A stretch of 64,000 bases of DNA from Neorhizobium populisoli (GTDB lineage Bacteria; Pseudomonadota; Alphaproteobacteria; Rhizobiales; Rhizobiaceae). The notes beneath the pieces were generated by a model that ran no database searches, had not been told where the DNA came from, and was given only the letters and a program-made list of their open reading frames with translations. The stretch covers positions 62,001 to 126,000 of the forward strand of contig NZ_JAHYCB010000005.1 of NCBI RefSeq assembly GCF_019430945.1, given 5' to 3'. The first letter of the stretch is position 1, and each line of letters starts with the position of its first letter. Positions 9,795 to 17,354 of this stretch are shown here, piece by piece. Both the position numbers and the translations under genes were made by a program.

Positions 9795-9862
9795 TCAGCC
9801 TCCCTGCCACCCGCTACCGTACTACTTGAATTCTACAATTCCACGGGAGGGAATATTATGAA
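9795..9862. repeat. Direct repeat copy A (duplicated adh 5' leader)
   Basis: About 68 bases matching 10331-10398 without an indel and at about 85% identity. It starts with 24 identical bases (tcagcctccctgccacccgc, then tacc) and includes the ribosome-binding segment ttccacgggagggaa and an ATG at 9858. After that ATG the sequence bears no relation to the dehydrogenase gene that follows copy B, so this is an orphan leader. Confidence 0.85.
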
Positions 9863-9961
9863 GTGGTCGTTCAAAATGCACGAGTTTATGATGTCTTTGG
9901 ACCTCGCAGCGGAATGTCATTCCTGACTACAAAGCTCAATTCTAGTATCCAGATTATCTGA
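9830..9961 (+). pseudogene. Open fragment ending in a possible toxin C-terminal tail
   Basis: A frame with no start codon of its own runs from the stop at 9827-9829 to TGA 9959-9961. It reads EVVVQNARVYDVFGPRSGMS and then about 12 more residues. It looks like the last 35-40 residues of a larger protein whose body is missing. It ends 15 bases before the AT-rich gene at 9977, the arrangement expected when a polymorphic-toxin tail precedes its immunity gene. I cannot name the family. The other frame, started by the orphan ATG at 9858, gives only 22 residues. Confidence 0.3.
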
Positions 9962-9976
9962 AATTTGGATTTTGAT

Positions 9977-10288
9977 ATGACTAAAGATGATATACTGTCT
10001 TTTTTGAAAATATTGTCTCGTCGCGGTATGTATGTTGACGATCATAATCTCGATGAGTTTTTTGGCTTTGTTGCCGGATTTGATGCAGCGTGCGAGCTTT
10101 CTATACTTAAAGATTTTCGGGCATGGTTATTAATTAAATATCCTCAGGCGAATGGTCCGTTCGGTTGGCCAACTCTAGTTCGCCAGATTTTACCCGATGA
10201 CCTAGAAGGCAAAGAAGCTGTTGACGCTTTCGTTGATATATTGCAGCTTTTTTTAGCTGAGACCCATAAAACTACAGATGTTACATAA
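9977..10288 (+). CDS. AT-rich hypothetical protein, immunity-protein-like
   Basis: 103 residues from ATG 9977; an in-frame TTG at 9965 would add four. The product is acidic, mostly helical and cytoplasmic, with aromatic-rich segments (DEFFGFVAGFDAAC, FRAWLLIKYPQANGPFGW). Base composition (roughly 40% G+C, many TTT/ATA/TTA codons) is far from its neighbours and indicates recent acquisition. Size, acidity and position behind a truncated coding tail recall immunity proteins of contact-dependent or polymorphic toxin systems, but I do not recognise the family. It sits between two copies of the leader of the next gene, so it was probably inserted there. Confidence 0.6.
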   Translation: MTKDDILSFLKILSRRGMYVDDHNLDEFFGFVAGFDAACELSILKDFRAWLLIKYPQANGPFGWPTLVRQILPDDLEGKEAVDAFVDILQLFLAETHKTTDVT

Positions 10289-10330
10289 TACTCTTTTGAC
10301 GAAGCTTTTAAGTACCGTAAATCTCTCTTG

Positions 10331-10398
10331 TCAGCCTCCCTGCCACCCGCTACCTCACTCCGTGCATTCCACATTTCCACGGGAGGGAACCTCATGAA
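10331..10398. repeat. Direct repeat copy B (functional adh leader)
   Basis: The copy of the 68-base leader that precedes the intact dehydrogenase gene; the ATG in the repeat (10394) is that gene's start. It contains GGGAGGGAA as ribosome binding site. Copy A lies 536 bases upstream at exactly the same internal spacing. Confidence 0.85.
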
Positions 10399-11395
10399 AG
10401 CCATCGTCACCGCCCCTGGCAGCCTCGACGCCATCAAGCTCGTCGACCTGCCCGATCCCGGCAAACCCGGCCGTGGCGAAATCCGGGTCGCGCTGCATGG
10501 CAGTTCGCTGAACTATCATGATCTCGGCGTCGCAAGCGGCCGCACGCCGACCGATGGACGGGTGCTGATGGCGGATGGGGCGGGCACGGTCGAGGAGGTC
10601 GGCGAAGGGGTGAGCGAGTTTTCGGCCGGCGATCAGGTCGTGTCCTGTTTCTTCCCCGACTGGCAGGACGGCCCGCCTTTGCCGGGCGGCTTTTCGCGCG
10701 TGCCCGGCGATGGCATCGATGGGTTCGCGGTGGAATATGCGGTGCGGCCGGCCACCGCCTTCACGCGGGCGCCAAAGGGTTTCAGCGCCGTGGAAGCGGC
10801 GACGATCACCACGGCCGGTCTTACGGCATGGAGAGCGCTGGTCGAGATCGGCCATCTGAAGGCTGGCGATACGGTGCTGGCGCTCGGCACCGGCGGGGTG
10901 TCGATCTATGCGCTGCAGCTGGCGAAGGCGATGGGCGCACGCGTGGCGATTACCTCCTCTTCCGATGCGAAGCTGGAACGCGCCAAGGCGCTCGGCGCCG
11001 ATTTCACCGTCAACTACAAGACCCATCCGGAATGGGCGAAACACATTCTCGACTGGACCAACGGCCGCGGCGTCGATCATGTCGTGGAAGTCGGCGGCCC
11101 GGGCACGCTCGGCCAGTCGATACAGGCGACCCGCATGGCCGGCAGCATCGCGATGATCGGCGTGCTCACCGGTGCGCGCGGCGATGTGCCGACCGCAGCT
11201 CTTGCGGGCCGCCAGATCACCCTGTCCGGCCTTATCGTCGGCAGCCGCCGCCAGCAGCAGGATTTCGTTCGCGCGCTGGACAACGGCCTGTTCAAGCCGG
11301 TGATCGACAAGGTGTTTGCGCTGGAGGAACTGGCCGATGCCTTCCGTTACGAGATGAGCGGAAGCCATTTCGGCAAGATCGGGGTTGCGTGGTAG
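10394..11395 (+). CDS. MDR-family NAD(P)-dependent oxidoreductase (quinone reductase/alcohol dehydrogenase-like)
   Basis: 333 residues of the medium-chain dehydrogenase/reductase superfamily. The N-terminal GroES-like fold has SSLNYHDLGVASGR where zinc alcohol dehydrogenases carry their catalytic Cys. That Cys and the four-Cys structural zinc lobe are absent, so it is probably a zinc-independent, quinone-oxidoreductase-like enzyme. The coenzyme fold shows LALGTGGVSIYALQLAKAMG (about 158-177), followed by SSDAKLERAKALGAD and HVVEVGGPGTL. The start at 10394 has the GGGAGGGAA site 5-6 bases upstream. The gene appears monocistronic; a 10-bp hairpin follows it. Confidence 0.85.
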   Translation: MKAIVTAPGSLDAIKLVDLPDPGKPGRGEIRVALHGSSLNYHDLGVASGRTPTDGRVLMADGAGTVEEVGEGVSEFSAGDQVVSCFFPDWQDGPPLPGGFSRVPGDGIDGFAVEYAVRPATAFTRAPKGFSAVEAATITTAGLTAWRALVEIGHLKAGDTVLALGTGGVSIYALQLAKAMGARVAITSSSDAKLERAKALGADFTVNYKTHPEWAKHILDWTNGRGVDHVVEVGGPGTLGQSIQATRMAGSIAMIGVLTGARGDVPTAALAGRQITLSGLIVGSRRQQQDFVRALDNGLFKPVIDKVFALEELADAFRYEMSGSHFGKIGVAW

Positions 11396-11409
11396 GCCGA
11401 TAAAACACG

Positions 11410-11436
11410 GCTTGCGTGAACTAGGCTCACGCAAGC
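11410..11436 (+). terminator. Hairpin after the MDR dehydrogenase
   Basis: A perfect 10-bp inverted repeat (GCTTGCGTGA / TCACGCAAGC) with a 7-base loop begins 15 bases after the stop codon. It lacks a T-tract, so it may be a processing or RNA-stability structure rather than a classical intrinsic terminator. Confidence 0.45.
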
Positions 11437-11561
11437 GACCCGGCGCATCACTGCCGCCGCGGGGCGCTTGCGGGCACCGCTTCAGACCGGTGCCCATCGA
11501 GCCTCCCGATCCCTCTGCCCGCCTCCGGCCCCGCGTCGTAACAACGCGATCGGAATAGTTC

Positions 11562-13037
11562 ATGTGGTTGGCGGACAACAGGAAACCGGCATTCGAAGAA
11601 TCTCGGCCGGATGCATCTTCAAGCCTCGATCCCGCCGATTGGCCCGCCTTCCGGGCACTGGCGCACAAAATGCTCGACGACGTGATCACTCATGTCGAGA
11701 CGATCGGCCAAGGTCCCGTCTGGCAATCGCAGCCGGAGGAGAACCGCGAGCGTTTCCGGCAATCCCTGCCCGCTGGTCCGTCCGATCTAAGCGCCGTGCT
11801 GGACGATGTCCGCACCCATGTCATGCCTTATGCCACCGGCAACCTGCATCCGTTGTTCATGGGCTGGGTGCATGGCGCCGGCACGCCGGTCGGCATGGTC
11901 GCGGAAATGATCGCCGCCGGCCTGAACATGAATTGCGGCGGACGAAACCATGTGGGCATCGATATCGAACATCAGGTCGTGCGCTGGATGCGCGAGGCGA
12001 TGGGTTATCCCGAGACGGCAAGCGGCCTGTTCGTCACCGGTTCGTCCATGGCAAATTTCGTGGCGGTGACGATCGCCAAAACGGAGGCGCTCGGCCTCGA
12101 AAGCCGCCGCGACGGCCTCGTCGCCGCCGGCCGCGATCTTATCGCCTATGCCTCCGCCGAAGCGCATGGCTGCATCGCCCAGGCCATGCAACTTTCCGGC
12201 ATCGGCTCCGCCAACCTGCGCATGGTGCCGGTCGATACGGCCGGCCGGATGATGCCGTCGGCGCTCGGCATGATGATCCGGCAGGACCGCGCCGAGGGCC
12301 GCCTGCCCTTCCTCGCGGTCGCTACGGCCGGAACGGTGAATACCGGCGCCATCGATCCGCTCGGAGACATCGCCGAAATCGCCGCCCGAGAAAACCTCTG
12401 GTATCATGTCGACGGAGCGATCGGCGCGATCGCCATGCTGTCGGATGAGATGCGGCCGCTGTTTTCCGGCATCGAAAAATCCTCTTCCGTTGCGCTGGAT
12501 TTCCACAAATGGGGACAGGTGCCTTATGACGCCGGTTTCCTTCTGGTGCGCGAGGGCGAAAAGCAGCGCCGCACCTTTGACCAGCCGGCCGCCTACCTGC
12601 AGCGCGCCGACCGCGGCCTTGCCGCCGGCGATACCTGGCCCTGCGATCTCGGCCCGGACCTGTCGCGCGGCCTGAGGGCGCTGAAAACCTGGATGACGAT
12701 CGAGACGCTCGGGGCAGATCGCATCGGCCAGTCGATCGCCCACACCTGCGCGCTGGCCCGCCATCTCGCTTCCCGGCTGGACGCTCATCCGCTCTTCGAG
12801 GTCAAGGCGCCGGTTGCGCTCAACATCGTCTGCTTCGGCATTTGCGGCGGTGGTTCGGACCTCGTGCGGACACTGGTGATCGATCTTCAGGAACAGGGTC
12901 TCGCCGCGCCCTCCTGGACGATGATCGACGGCGAACTGGTGGTGCGCTGCGCCATCGTCAATCATCGCACCACGGAAACCGATCTCGACGGGTTCATCGA
13001 TATCATGACCGCCTATCTGCGAGGATGTGGTTTCTAG
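11562..13037 (+). CDS. Pyridoxal-5'-phosphate-dependent group II decarboxylase
   Basis: 491 residues, in the aromatic-L-amino-acid/glutamate decarboxylase fold. Visible elements: HPLFMGWVHGAGTP near 92-105 (substrate pocket), VTGSSMANFVAV (PLP phosphate-binding region), the YHVDGAIGAIAML aspartate that contacts the pyridine nitrogen, and the Schiff-base lysine in SVALDFHKWGQVPYDAGF at about 310-327. It should decarboxylate an amino acid to an amine and CO2; the substrate is unresolved because this group spans tyrosine, tryptophan, DOPA and aspartate decarboxylases. The start at 11562 has only a weak ribosome site. The 160 bases before it contain no obvious promoter. Confidence 0.88.
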   Translation: MWLADNRKPAFEESRPDASSSLDPADWPAFRALAHKMLDDVITHVETIGQGPVWQSQPEENRERFRQSLPAGPSDLSAVLDDVRTHVMPYATGNLHPLFMGWVHGAGTPVGMVAEMIAAGLNMNCGGRNHVGIDIEHQVVRWMREAMGYPETASGLFVTGSSMANFVAVTIAKTEALGLESRRDGLVAAGRDLIAYASAEAHGCIAQAMQLSGIGSANLRMVPVDTAGRMMPSALGMMIRQDRAEGRLPFLAVATAGTVNTGAIDPLGDIAEIAARENLWYHVDGAIGAIAMLSDEMRPLFSGIEKSSSVALDFHKWGQVPYDAGFLLVREGEKQRRTFDQPAAYLQRADRGLAAGDTWPCDLGPDLSRGLRALKTWMTIETLGADRIGQSIAHTCALARHLASRLDAHPLFEVKAPVALNIVCFGICGGGSDLVRTLVIDLQEQGLAAPSWTMIDGELVVRCAIVNHRTTETDLDGFIDIMTAYLRGCGF

Positions 13038-13157
13038 AGCAGTTCCGGACGCAAGACCGCCTTGCATTTCTGTTGGAAGTCCCATGCGAGCGCTGCCCAT
13101 CCGCGCGGAATGGCGCGACAATCGAGGTCGGGCCGCCATCCGAGGGGATCGAGAAGG

Positions 13158-14198
13158 CTATTTGATACCGATCGACGCGAGGAAGTCGTCCACGTCCCGC
13201 GTATAACCGCTGTCCTTGCCGAGCTCGCTATTGACCTGTTCATGGCGCAGCGCGACCGGCAGGACCTGCGCCTTGCCGCCCGCCTTCGCTGCAAATGTCT
13301 CCGCCTGGCGACAGGAAAGGCGGCGCAGGCTGGAGCAGACGAGCAGCATCGGCGGCGTACCGCCGGTGATCTGTTGCGTCGGCGAGGCCTTTGCCCAGAA
13401 ATCCGGATCCTTGCCGAACGCCTTGTCGTAAAGCTTCGGGCGGCGCGGCTGCTGCATGAGGACGGCCACGTCATAGGCGGCGCTGTCCAGTGCCACCGTG
13501 CCGGCCCAGGGTTTCAGGCCGGCTTTTTCGCCGATCGACTTATCGGCGGAGACCAGCACGACCAGATGCGCACCGGCGGAATGGCCCATCAGCACGATCC
13601 TGGAGGTATCGCCGCCCCAGGAGGCGGCCTTCTGCTGCACGCTGGCGAACGCCGCCGCGACATCCGCCGCCTGTTGCAGCGGATCGGCCTTCGGTAAAAG
13701 CTGCGTCTCCACCGAAACGAAAATGAACCCTTTCGGCAGCCAATGGGCGACCTTGTTCTCCACCACGGCGCCAGCCGATTTCGAGCCGCGTGCCCAGCCG
13801 CCGCCATGAACCATGACGATGACCGGCGCCTTCTCGGCCTTTTGCGGCAGATAGACATCCATTCGCTGCTCGGGCTCTGAACCGTAAGCGATATCCCGCT
13901 CCACCTTCACGCCCGCCGGAATGTCCGTATAACGCCCCTGTCGCGACCGCGCGTCCGAGATTGCCGACCGGCAGCCATCGGAGAGTTCGCCTGCACGATC
14001 GCGCAGGCATTGCGCCATCCGCCCGCCGCCGGGCTGTGTATCGGCGCAGAGTGAGCGCAGATCAGCTCGACAGGCCCGCATCACCTCCCGCCTGTCGCTT
14101 CGCGCACCGGCCGGTCGGTTGCTCTCCTGTGCCTCGATCGACTGCACCAGCGCCAGAAGCGCACAGGCCGCAATGACGAAGAGACGGACGAATGGCAT
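13158..14198 (-). CDS. Secreted alpha/beta hydrolase with N-terminal Cys-rich module
   Basis: 346 residues. A cleavable signal peptide (about 1-24, ending SIEAQ) sends it to the periplasm. Residues about 38-78 carry four cysteines (43, 51, 64, 76) in the spacing of the GLG1/Cys-rich repeat seen in some bacterial secreted proteins. The hydrolase domain follows: the oxyanion motif MVHGGGWARGS, nucleophile elbow LMGHSAGAHL, and a late histidine in LRHEQVN. This is the carboxylesterase/BD-FAE type fold, and the substrate is unknown. The Cys-rich plus esterase pairing is uncommon and suggests attachment to a ligand or to the wall. It is divergent from the M20 hydrolase gene. Confidence 0.85.
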   Translation of the reverse strand: MPFVRLFVIAACALLALVQSIEAQESNRPAGARSDRREVMRACRADLRSLCADTQPGGGRMAQCLRDRAGELSDGCRSAISDARSRQGRYTDIPAGVKVERDIAYGSEPEQRMDVYLPQKAEKAPVIVMVHGGGWARGSKSAGAVVENKVAHWLPKGFIFVSVETQLLPKADPLQQAADVAAAFASVQQKAASWGGDTSRIVLMGHSAGAHLVVLVSADKSIGEKAGLKPWAGTVALDSAAYDVAVLMQQPRRPKLYDKAFGKDPDFWAKASPTQQITGGTPPMLLVCSSLRRLSCRQAETFAAKAGGKAQVLPVALRHEQVNSELGKDSGYTRDVDDFLASIGIK

Positions 14199-14372
14199 GG
14201 CGCGCTCCTGCTCGATTTCGGCCCGATCGCAAAATCATGAGCCGGCTATTCATTTCACTGATCCGGCCGAGTTGATCCTGATTTCACGACGAAAAAGAGG
14301 CGGGATGCGTTGCAAGCGTCGGCGCCGCCCGTTACCTCTTGAGGAAAAGCATCGGATAACGGGAGCGGCCGC

Positions 14373-15518
14373 ATGTATCTCACCAACCAGGACGTGATCG
14401 AACTCACCGCATGGCGGCGCAAGCTGCATACCATGCCGGAAGTCTCGCGCGAGGAAGTGGCAACCGCCGCCGAGGTGCAGGCCTTCCTGGCCGATACGAA
14501 GCCGGATGGTGTCGTTTCGGGGCTTGGCGGCCATGGCGTGGCGGTGATCTATGACAGCGGCGTATCCGGCCCGACCATCCTGTTTCGCGCCGAGTTGGAT
14601 GCCCTGCCGATCGCCGAGATCGGCGACCTGGAGCACCGCTCGCAGATATCAGGCAAGGGCCACATGTGCGGCCATGACGGGCACATGACCATGCTCGCCT
14701 CGCTTGGCCGCCAGTTCGGTCGTGAGAGACCGAAGCGCGGCCGCGTCATCTTGATGTTCCAGCCGGCCGAAGAAGACGGTTTTGGCGCGGCGGCGGTCGT
14801 CGCGGACGAGAAATTTGGAAGCCTGAAGCCGGATTACAGTTTCTCGCTGCACAACATGCCCGGCCTGCCACTCGGCCATGTCTGGCTGAAGGACGGCGTC
14901 GTCAACTGCGCCTCGCGCGGCCTGAAGATCATGCTGACCGGCCGTACCGCGCATGCCTCCATGCCGGAAACCGGTATCTCACCCGTGCCGGCAGTCGCAA
15001 AACTAATGCCGGCTTTGACGGCCCTGAGCCGCGGCACCATCGCCACCGACGACCTCGTGCTCGCCACCCTCACCCACGCTTCCGTCGGCGAACCGGCCTT
15101 CGGCATCGCGCCGGGTTATGCGGAGGTCTGGGTGACGCTGCGCACCATGACCGACGGGCAGATGGATGCGCTGACAGGCGCTGCTGAAACGCTGGTGCGC
15201 GAAGCGGCTGCGGAAGGCGGCCTCGAATACGCTCTGGAATATCACGACATCTTCACCCACTCGGAAAACCACCCGGAAGCAGCAGCCTTGCTGCGCGCCG
15301 CCCTGAACGCCGAAGGCGTGCGCCATGTAGCGGGCGAGACGATGCGCGGCTCGGAGGATTTCGGCCGTTTCGGCGGCGTGTCGAAGTCGGCGATGTTCTT
15401 CCTCGGCGCCGGTGAAAACATCGCCAACCTTCACAATCCGAACTACGATTTTCCCGACGACCTGATCCCGATAGGCTCAAAGGTCTTCATGCGGGTAGCG
15501 CGGGATATTCTGGGGTAG
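14373..15518 (+). CDS. M20 family metallo-amidohydrolase (hippurate/amino-acid N-acyl hydrolase-like)
   Basis: 381 residues. Metal-site motifs: KGHMCGHDGHMTML (about 91-104), FQPAEEDGFGAAAV with the catalytic glutamate (about 127-140), the LHNMPGLPLGH histidine, and SEDFGRFGG near the C-terminus. The inserted dimerisation domain (GLKIMLTGRTAHASMPE) is present. Family members hydrolyse N-acyl or N-carbamoyl amino acids or indole-acetyl conjugates in the cytoplasm; the substrate cannot be chosen here. A GGGAG site lies 8 bases before the start. The 174-base gap shared with the divergent hydrolase must hold both promoters. Confidence 0.9.
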   Translation: MYLTNQDVIELTAWRRKLHTMPEVSREEVATAAEVQAFLADTKPDGVVSGLGGHGVAVIYDSGVSGPTILFRAELDALPIAEIGDLEHRSQISGKGHMCGHDGHMTMLASLGRQFGRERPKRGRVILMFQPAEEDGFGAAAVVADEKFGSLKPDYSFSLHNMPGLPLGHVWLKDGVVNCASRGLKIMLTGRTAHASMPETGISPVPAVAKLMPALTALSRGTIATDDLVLATLTHASVGEPAFGIAPGYAEVWVTLRTMTDGQMDALTGAAETLVREAAAEGGLEYALEYHDIFTHSENHPEAAALLRAALNAEGVRHVAGETMRGSEDFGRFGGVSKSAMFFLGAGENIANLHNPNYDFPDDLIPIGSKVFMRVARDILG

Positions 15519-15599
15519 CGGACAAACCTTGCAGTCGCTCGCCGGTGAACCAGATAAGGAAAAAGACGCTCCGACGATCCAAGGTCCCGAACGATCCGA

Positions 15600-16232
15600 A
15601 TGAAGCCTTCCACGCCAGCCGGTGCCCCGCCGGCCGATCCAGCAAAAGCCAGCAAGAGCTTTTATGCCCGGCTCATCGCCGGCCTCGGCGGTTTTCTGGC
15701 TGCTGCCGTGTCGCTTGGCCTGTCGCTTTATGAAGCCCGCACGTCAGGCGAGATCAGCCGAATCCCGGTCGATACCCCGGTCGTGACCGGGCGCTGGAAT
15801 GTCACCCTGCATTCGGCCGGAATCGCTGCGGAAATGCCGGATGGCTTGCGCATCGCGGCCGGCAAACAGGCGCTGGTCGTGGATCTGACGCTCGAAAACC
15901 TCTCCGGCGAAAGCTCCAACATCTTCCGCAAGACCCTGAAGCTGACGAATGTCGAGGCGGTGCCGGAGCCGCAATTTTATCTCGTCCGCGATCGCGCCAT
16001 TCTCTGGGATCTTCAGCCGAGCATGCCGGAAGCCATCAAGGTCGTCTGGCAATTGCCGGCTGCACAGCCGCTTCCTAATATATTGCATGTCGATTTGACC
16101 GGCGAAATCTTCAAGCCGCAAGACAATCTCTATGGTCAGCCCGGCTGGTTCCCGAAGGAGCAGGACGTGGCGCGCATCGACCTGCCGATCGCCAAGCCGA
16201 CGGCGAGTGCCGGGACGGAGGCAAAACCGTGA
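15600..16232 (+). CDS. Hypothetical membrane-anchored protein, first of a three-gene overlapping set
   Basis: 210 residues. A short cytoplasmic tail precedes one membrane helix (RLIAGLGGFLAAAVSLGLSL, about 25-44). The rest is a beta-rich outer-face domain with the pattern GRWNVTLHSAG, then KQALVVDLTLENLSGESS, reminiscent of the Ig-like DUF4352 fold: a hydrophobic strand, then 'vVdltleN'. There are no cysteines and no lipobox. Its stop overlaps the start of the next gene by one base (TGATG), implying coupling. I do not recognise a named family; the fold is inference. Confidence 0.75.
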   Translation: MKPSTPAGAPPADPAKASKSFYARLIAGLGGFLAAAVSLGLSLYEARTSGEISRIPVDTPVVTGRWNVTLHSAGIAAEMPDGLRIAAGKQALVVDLTLENLSGESSNIFRKTLKLTNVEAVPEPQFYLVRDRAILWDLQPSMPEAIKVVWQLPAAQPLPNILHVDLTGEIFKPQDNLYGQPGWFPKEQDVARIDLPIAKPTASAGTEAKP

Positions 16233-16789
16233 TGCGCTGGATCGCCTCCTTTCTTCTTGTGGCCTTGGCGGCAGTGGTTCTGTCGGCGTTTCAGTCGACG
16301 ACGCCACGATACGCGGCGCTGACAGGTCCGATCGTCACCTCGGGCAAGCAGGGCGAAGTTGTCGCGAGCAAGACCTTCAGCGTCGACGTCCTCAAAGTTC
16401 TGCGTGCCTATACGATCACGTTCAAAGGCATCGGGCGCCCCGTCGAGCGGCAGACGCAAGGGATCTGGGTCATCGTCACGGCCCGAGCCGAAGCTTTGCG
16501 GGAGACAATGCCGCTGCGGATCGCTGCCATTCGCGGCGCATCGGGCCGTCTTTACCAGCAGACCCGCCGAGCCGATGGCGCCGACGGGCGTATCAGCGAT
16601 TTCGACCTCCAGCCCGGATTGCCGGCAAAAGGCATTTTCGTCTTCGAAATGCCGGAGGAGGAGACGAAAGACATGGTGCTGGTCCTTTCCAGCCAGCTCG
16701 GACCGCAGCTCGAATCGGAAATCCACATCAAGCTCGACCAGCAGGGCATCAACACGATCGAGCGGACGGATCTTGCCGGCAATGGATAG
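16232..16789 (+). CDS. Hypothetical exported protein, second of the overlapping set
   Basis: 185 residues starting at the ATG that shares a base with the previous stop. An N-terminal hydrophobic helix (WIASFLLVALAAVVLSAF) acts as signal or anchor. The remainder looks beta-rich, with KTFSVDVLKVLRAYTITFKG and GIWVIVTARAEAL, again the DUF4352-like layout of a strand followed by a 'vIVtarae' strand. It overlaps the next gene by eight bases. Function is unknown; similar size and layout to its two neighbours suggests they arose by duplication and work together at the cell envelope. Confidence 0.72.
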   Translation: MRWIASFLLVALAAVVLSAFQSTTPRYAALTGPIVTSGKQGEVVASKTFSVDVLKVLRAYTITFKGIGRPVERQTQGIWVIVTARAEALRETMPLRIAAIRGASGRLYQQTRRADGADGRISDFDLQPGLPAKGIFVFEMPEEETKDMVLVLSSQLGPQLESEIHIKLDQQGINTIERTDLAGNG

Positions 16790-17354
16790 ACGACGCGAAA
16801 GAAAGCTCTGGTGGCTGTCGCTCTGCGCCCTGCCTCTGTTGCTGGCCGCAGTCTATTTCACCGGCGCCTGGCGCAATATTGGCGAATTCATGCGCCGGAC
16901 CGAATTGTCCGCCCGCCCCATCATGGCCGATCAGGCCTATGCCGGCGCCGTCTGGCAAGTTCAAAAGGTGCGGCTGATCGGCGATGGCCGCGACGCGAAC
17001 ACCAAACTGCCCGGCCAGATGCGCATTCTCATTCTGCGCCTCAATGCCATGGCGAAGGAAGATATCGGCGACCGCTGGACGCAATGCAGCCTGACGCTCA
17101 CCGACGACAGAGGGCGGCGATGGCAGCCAGTCAATGTCATCCTCTCGGCAAATATCGACCGGCAGCTCGATCCAAAAGCGCCGCGGGTGGATGGCTGCAA
17201 TGCGATTGCCTACCGGCCGCCGGTAGCGGGAAACACTGTCCTGATGGAGGAAAAGTTCATCGTGCCGGCCGATGCGGCACCATCGCTTGTCGCCCGCCTG
17301 AGCTTTGCCTCGACACGTCCGGAAGCCATCACGCTTCCCCTGTCGCTGCCTTAA
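16782..17354 (+). CDS. Hypothetical exported protein, third of the overlapping set
   Basis: 190 residues from ATG 16782; the frame stays open upstream, but this start sits at the junction and gives a clean N-terminus. Basic residues (MDRRRERK) are followed by one membrane helix (WWLSLCALPLLLAAVYF), then a beta-rich domain (AGAVWQVQKVRLIGDG, MRILILRLNAMAKEDI). Two cysteines (about 99 and 135) could form a disulfide. Its stop TAA is read within the TTAA that also supplies the stop of the convergent gene. Unknown function; see its neighbours. Confidence 0.72.
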   Translation: MDRRRERKLWWLSLCALPLLLAAVYFTGAWRNIGEFMRRTELSARPIMADQAYAGAVWQVQKVRLIGDGRDANTKLPGQMRILILRLNAMAKEDIGDRWTQCSLTLTDDRGRRWQPVNVILSANIDRQLDPKAPRVDGCNAIAYRPPVAGNTVLMEEKFIVPADAAPSLVARLSFASTRPEAITLPLSLP

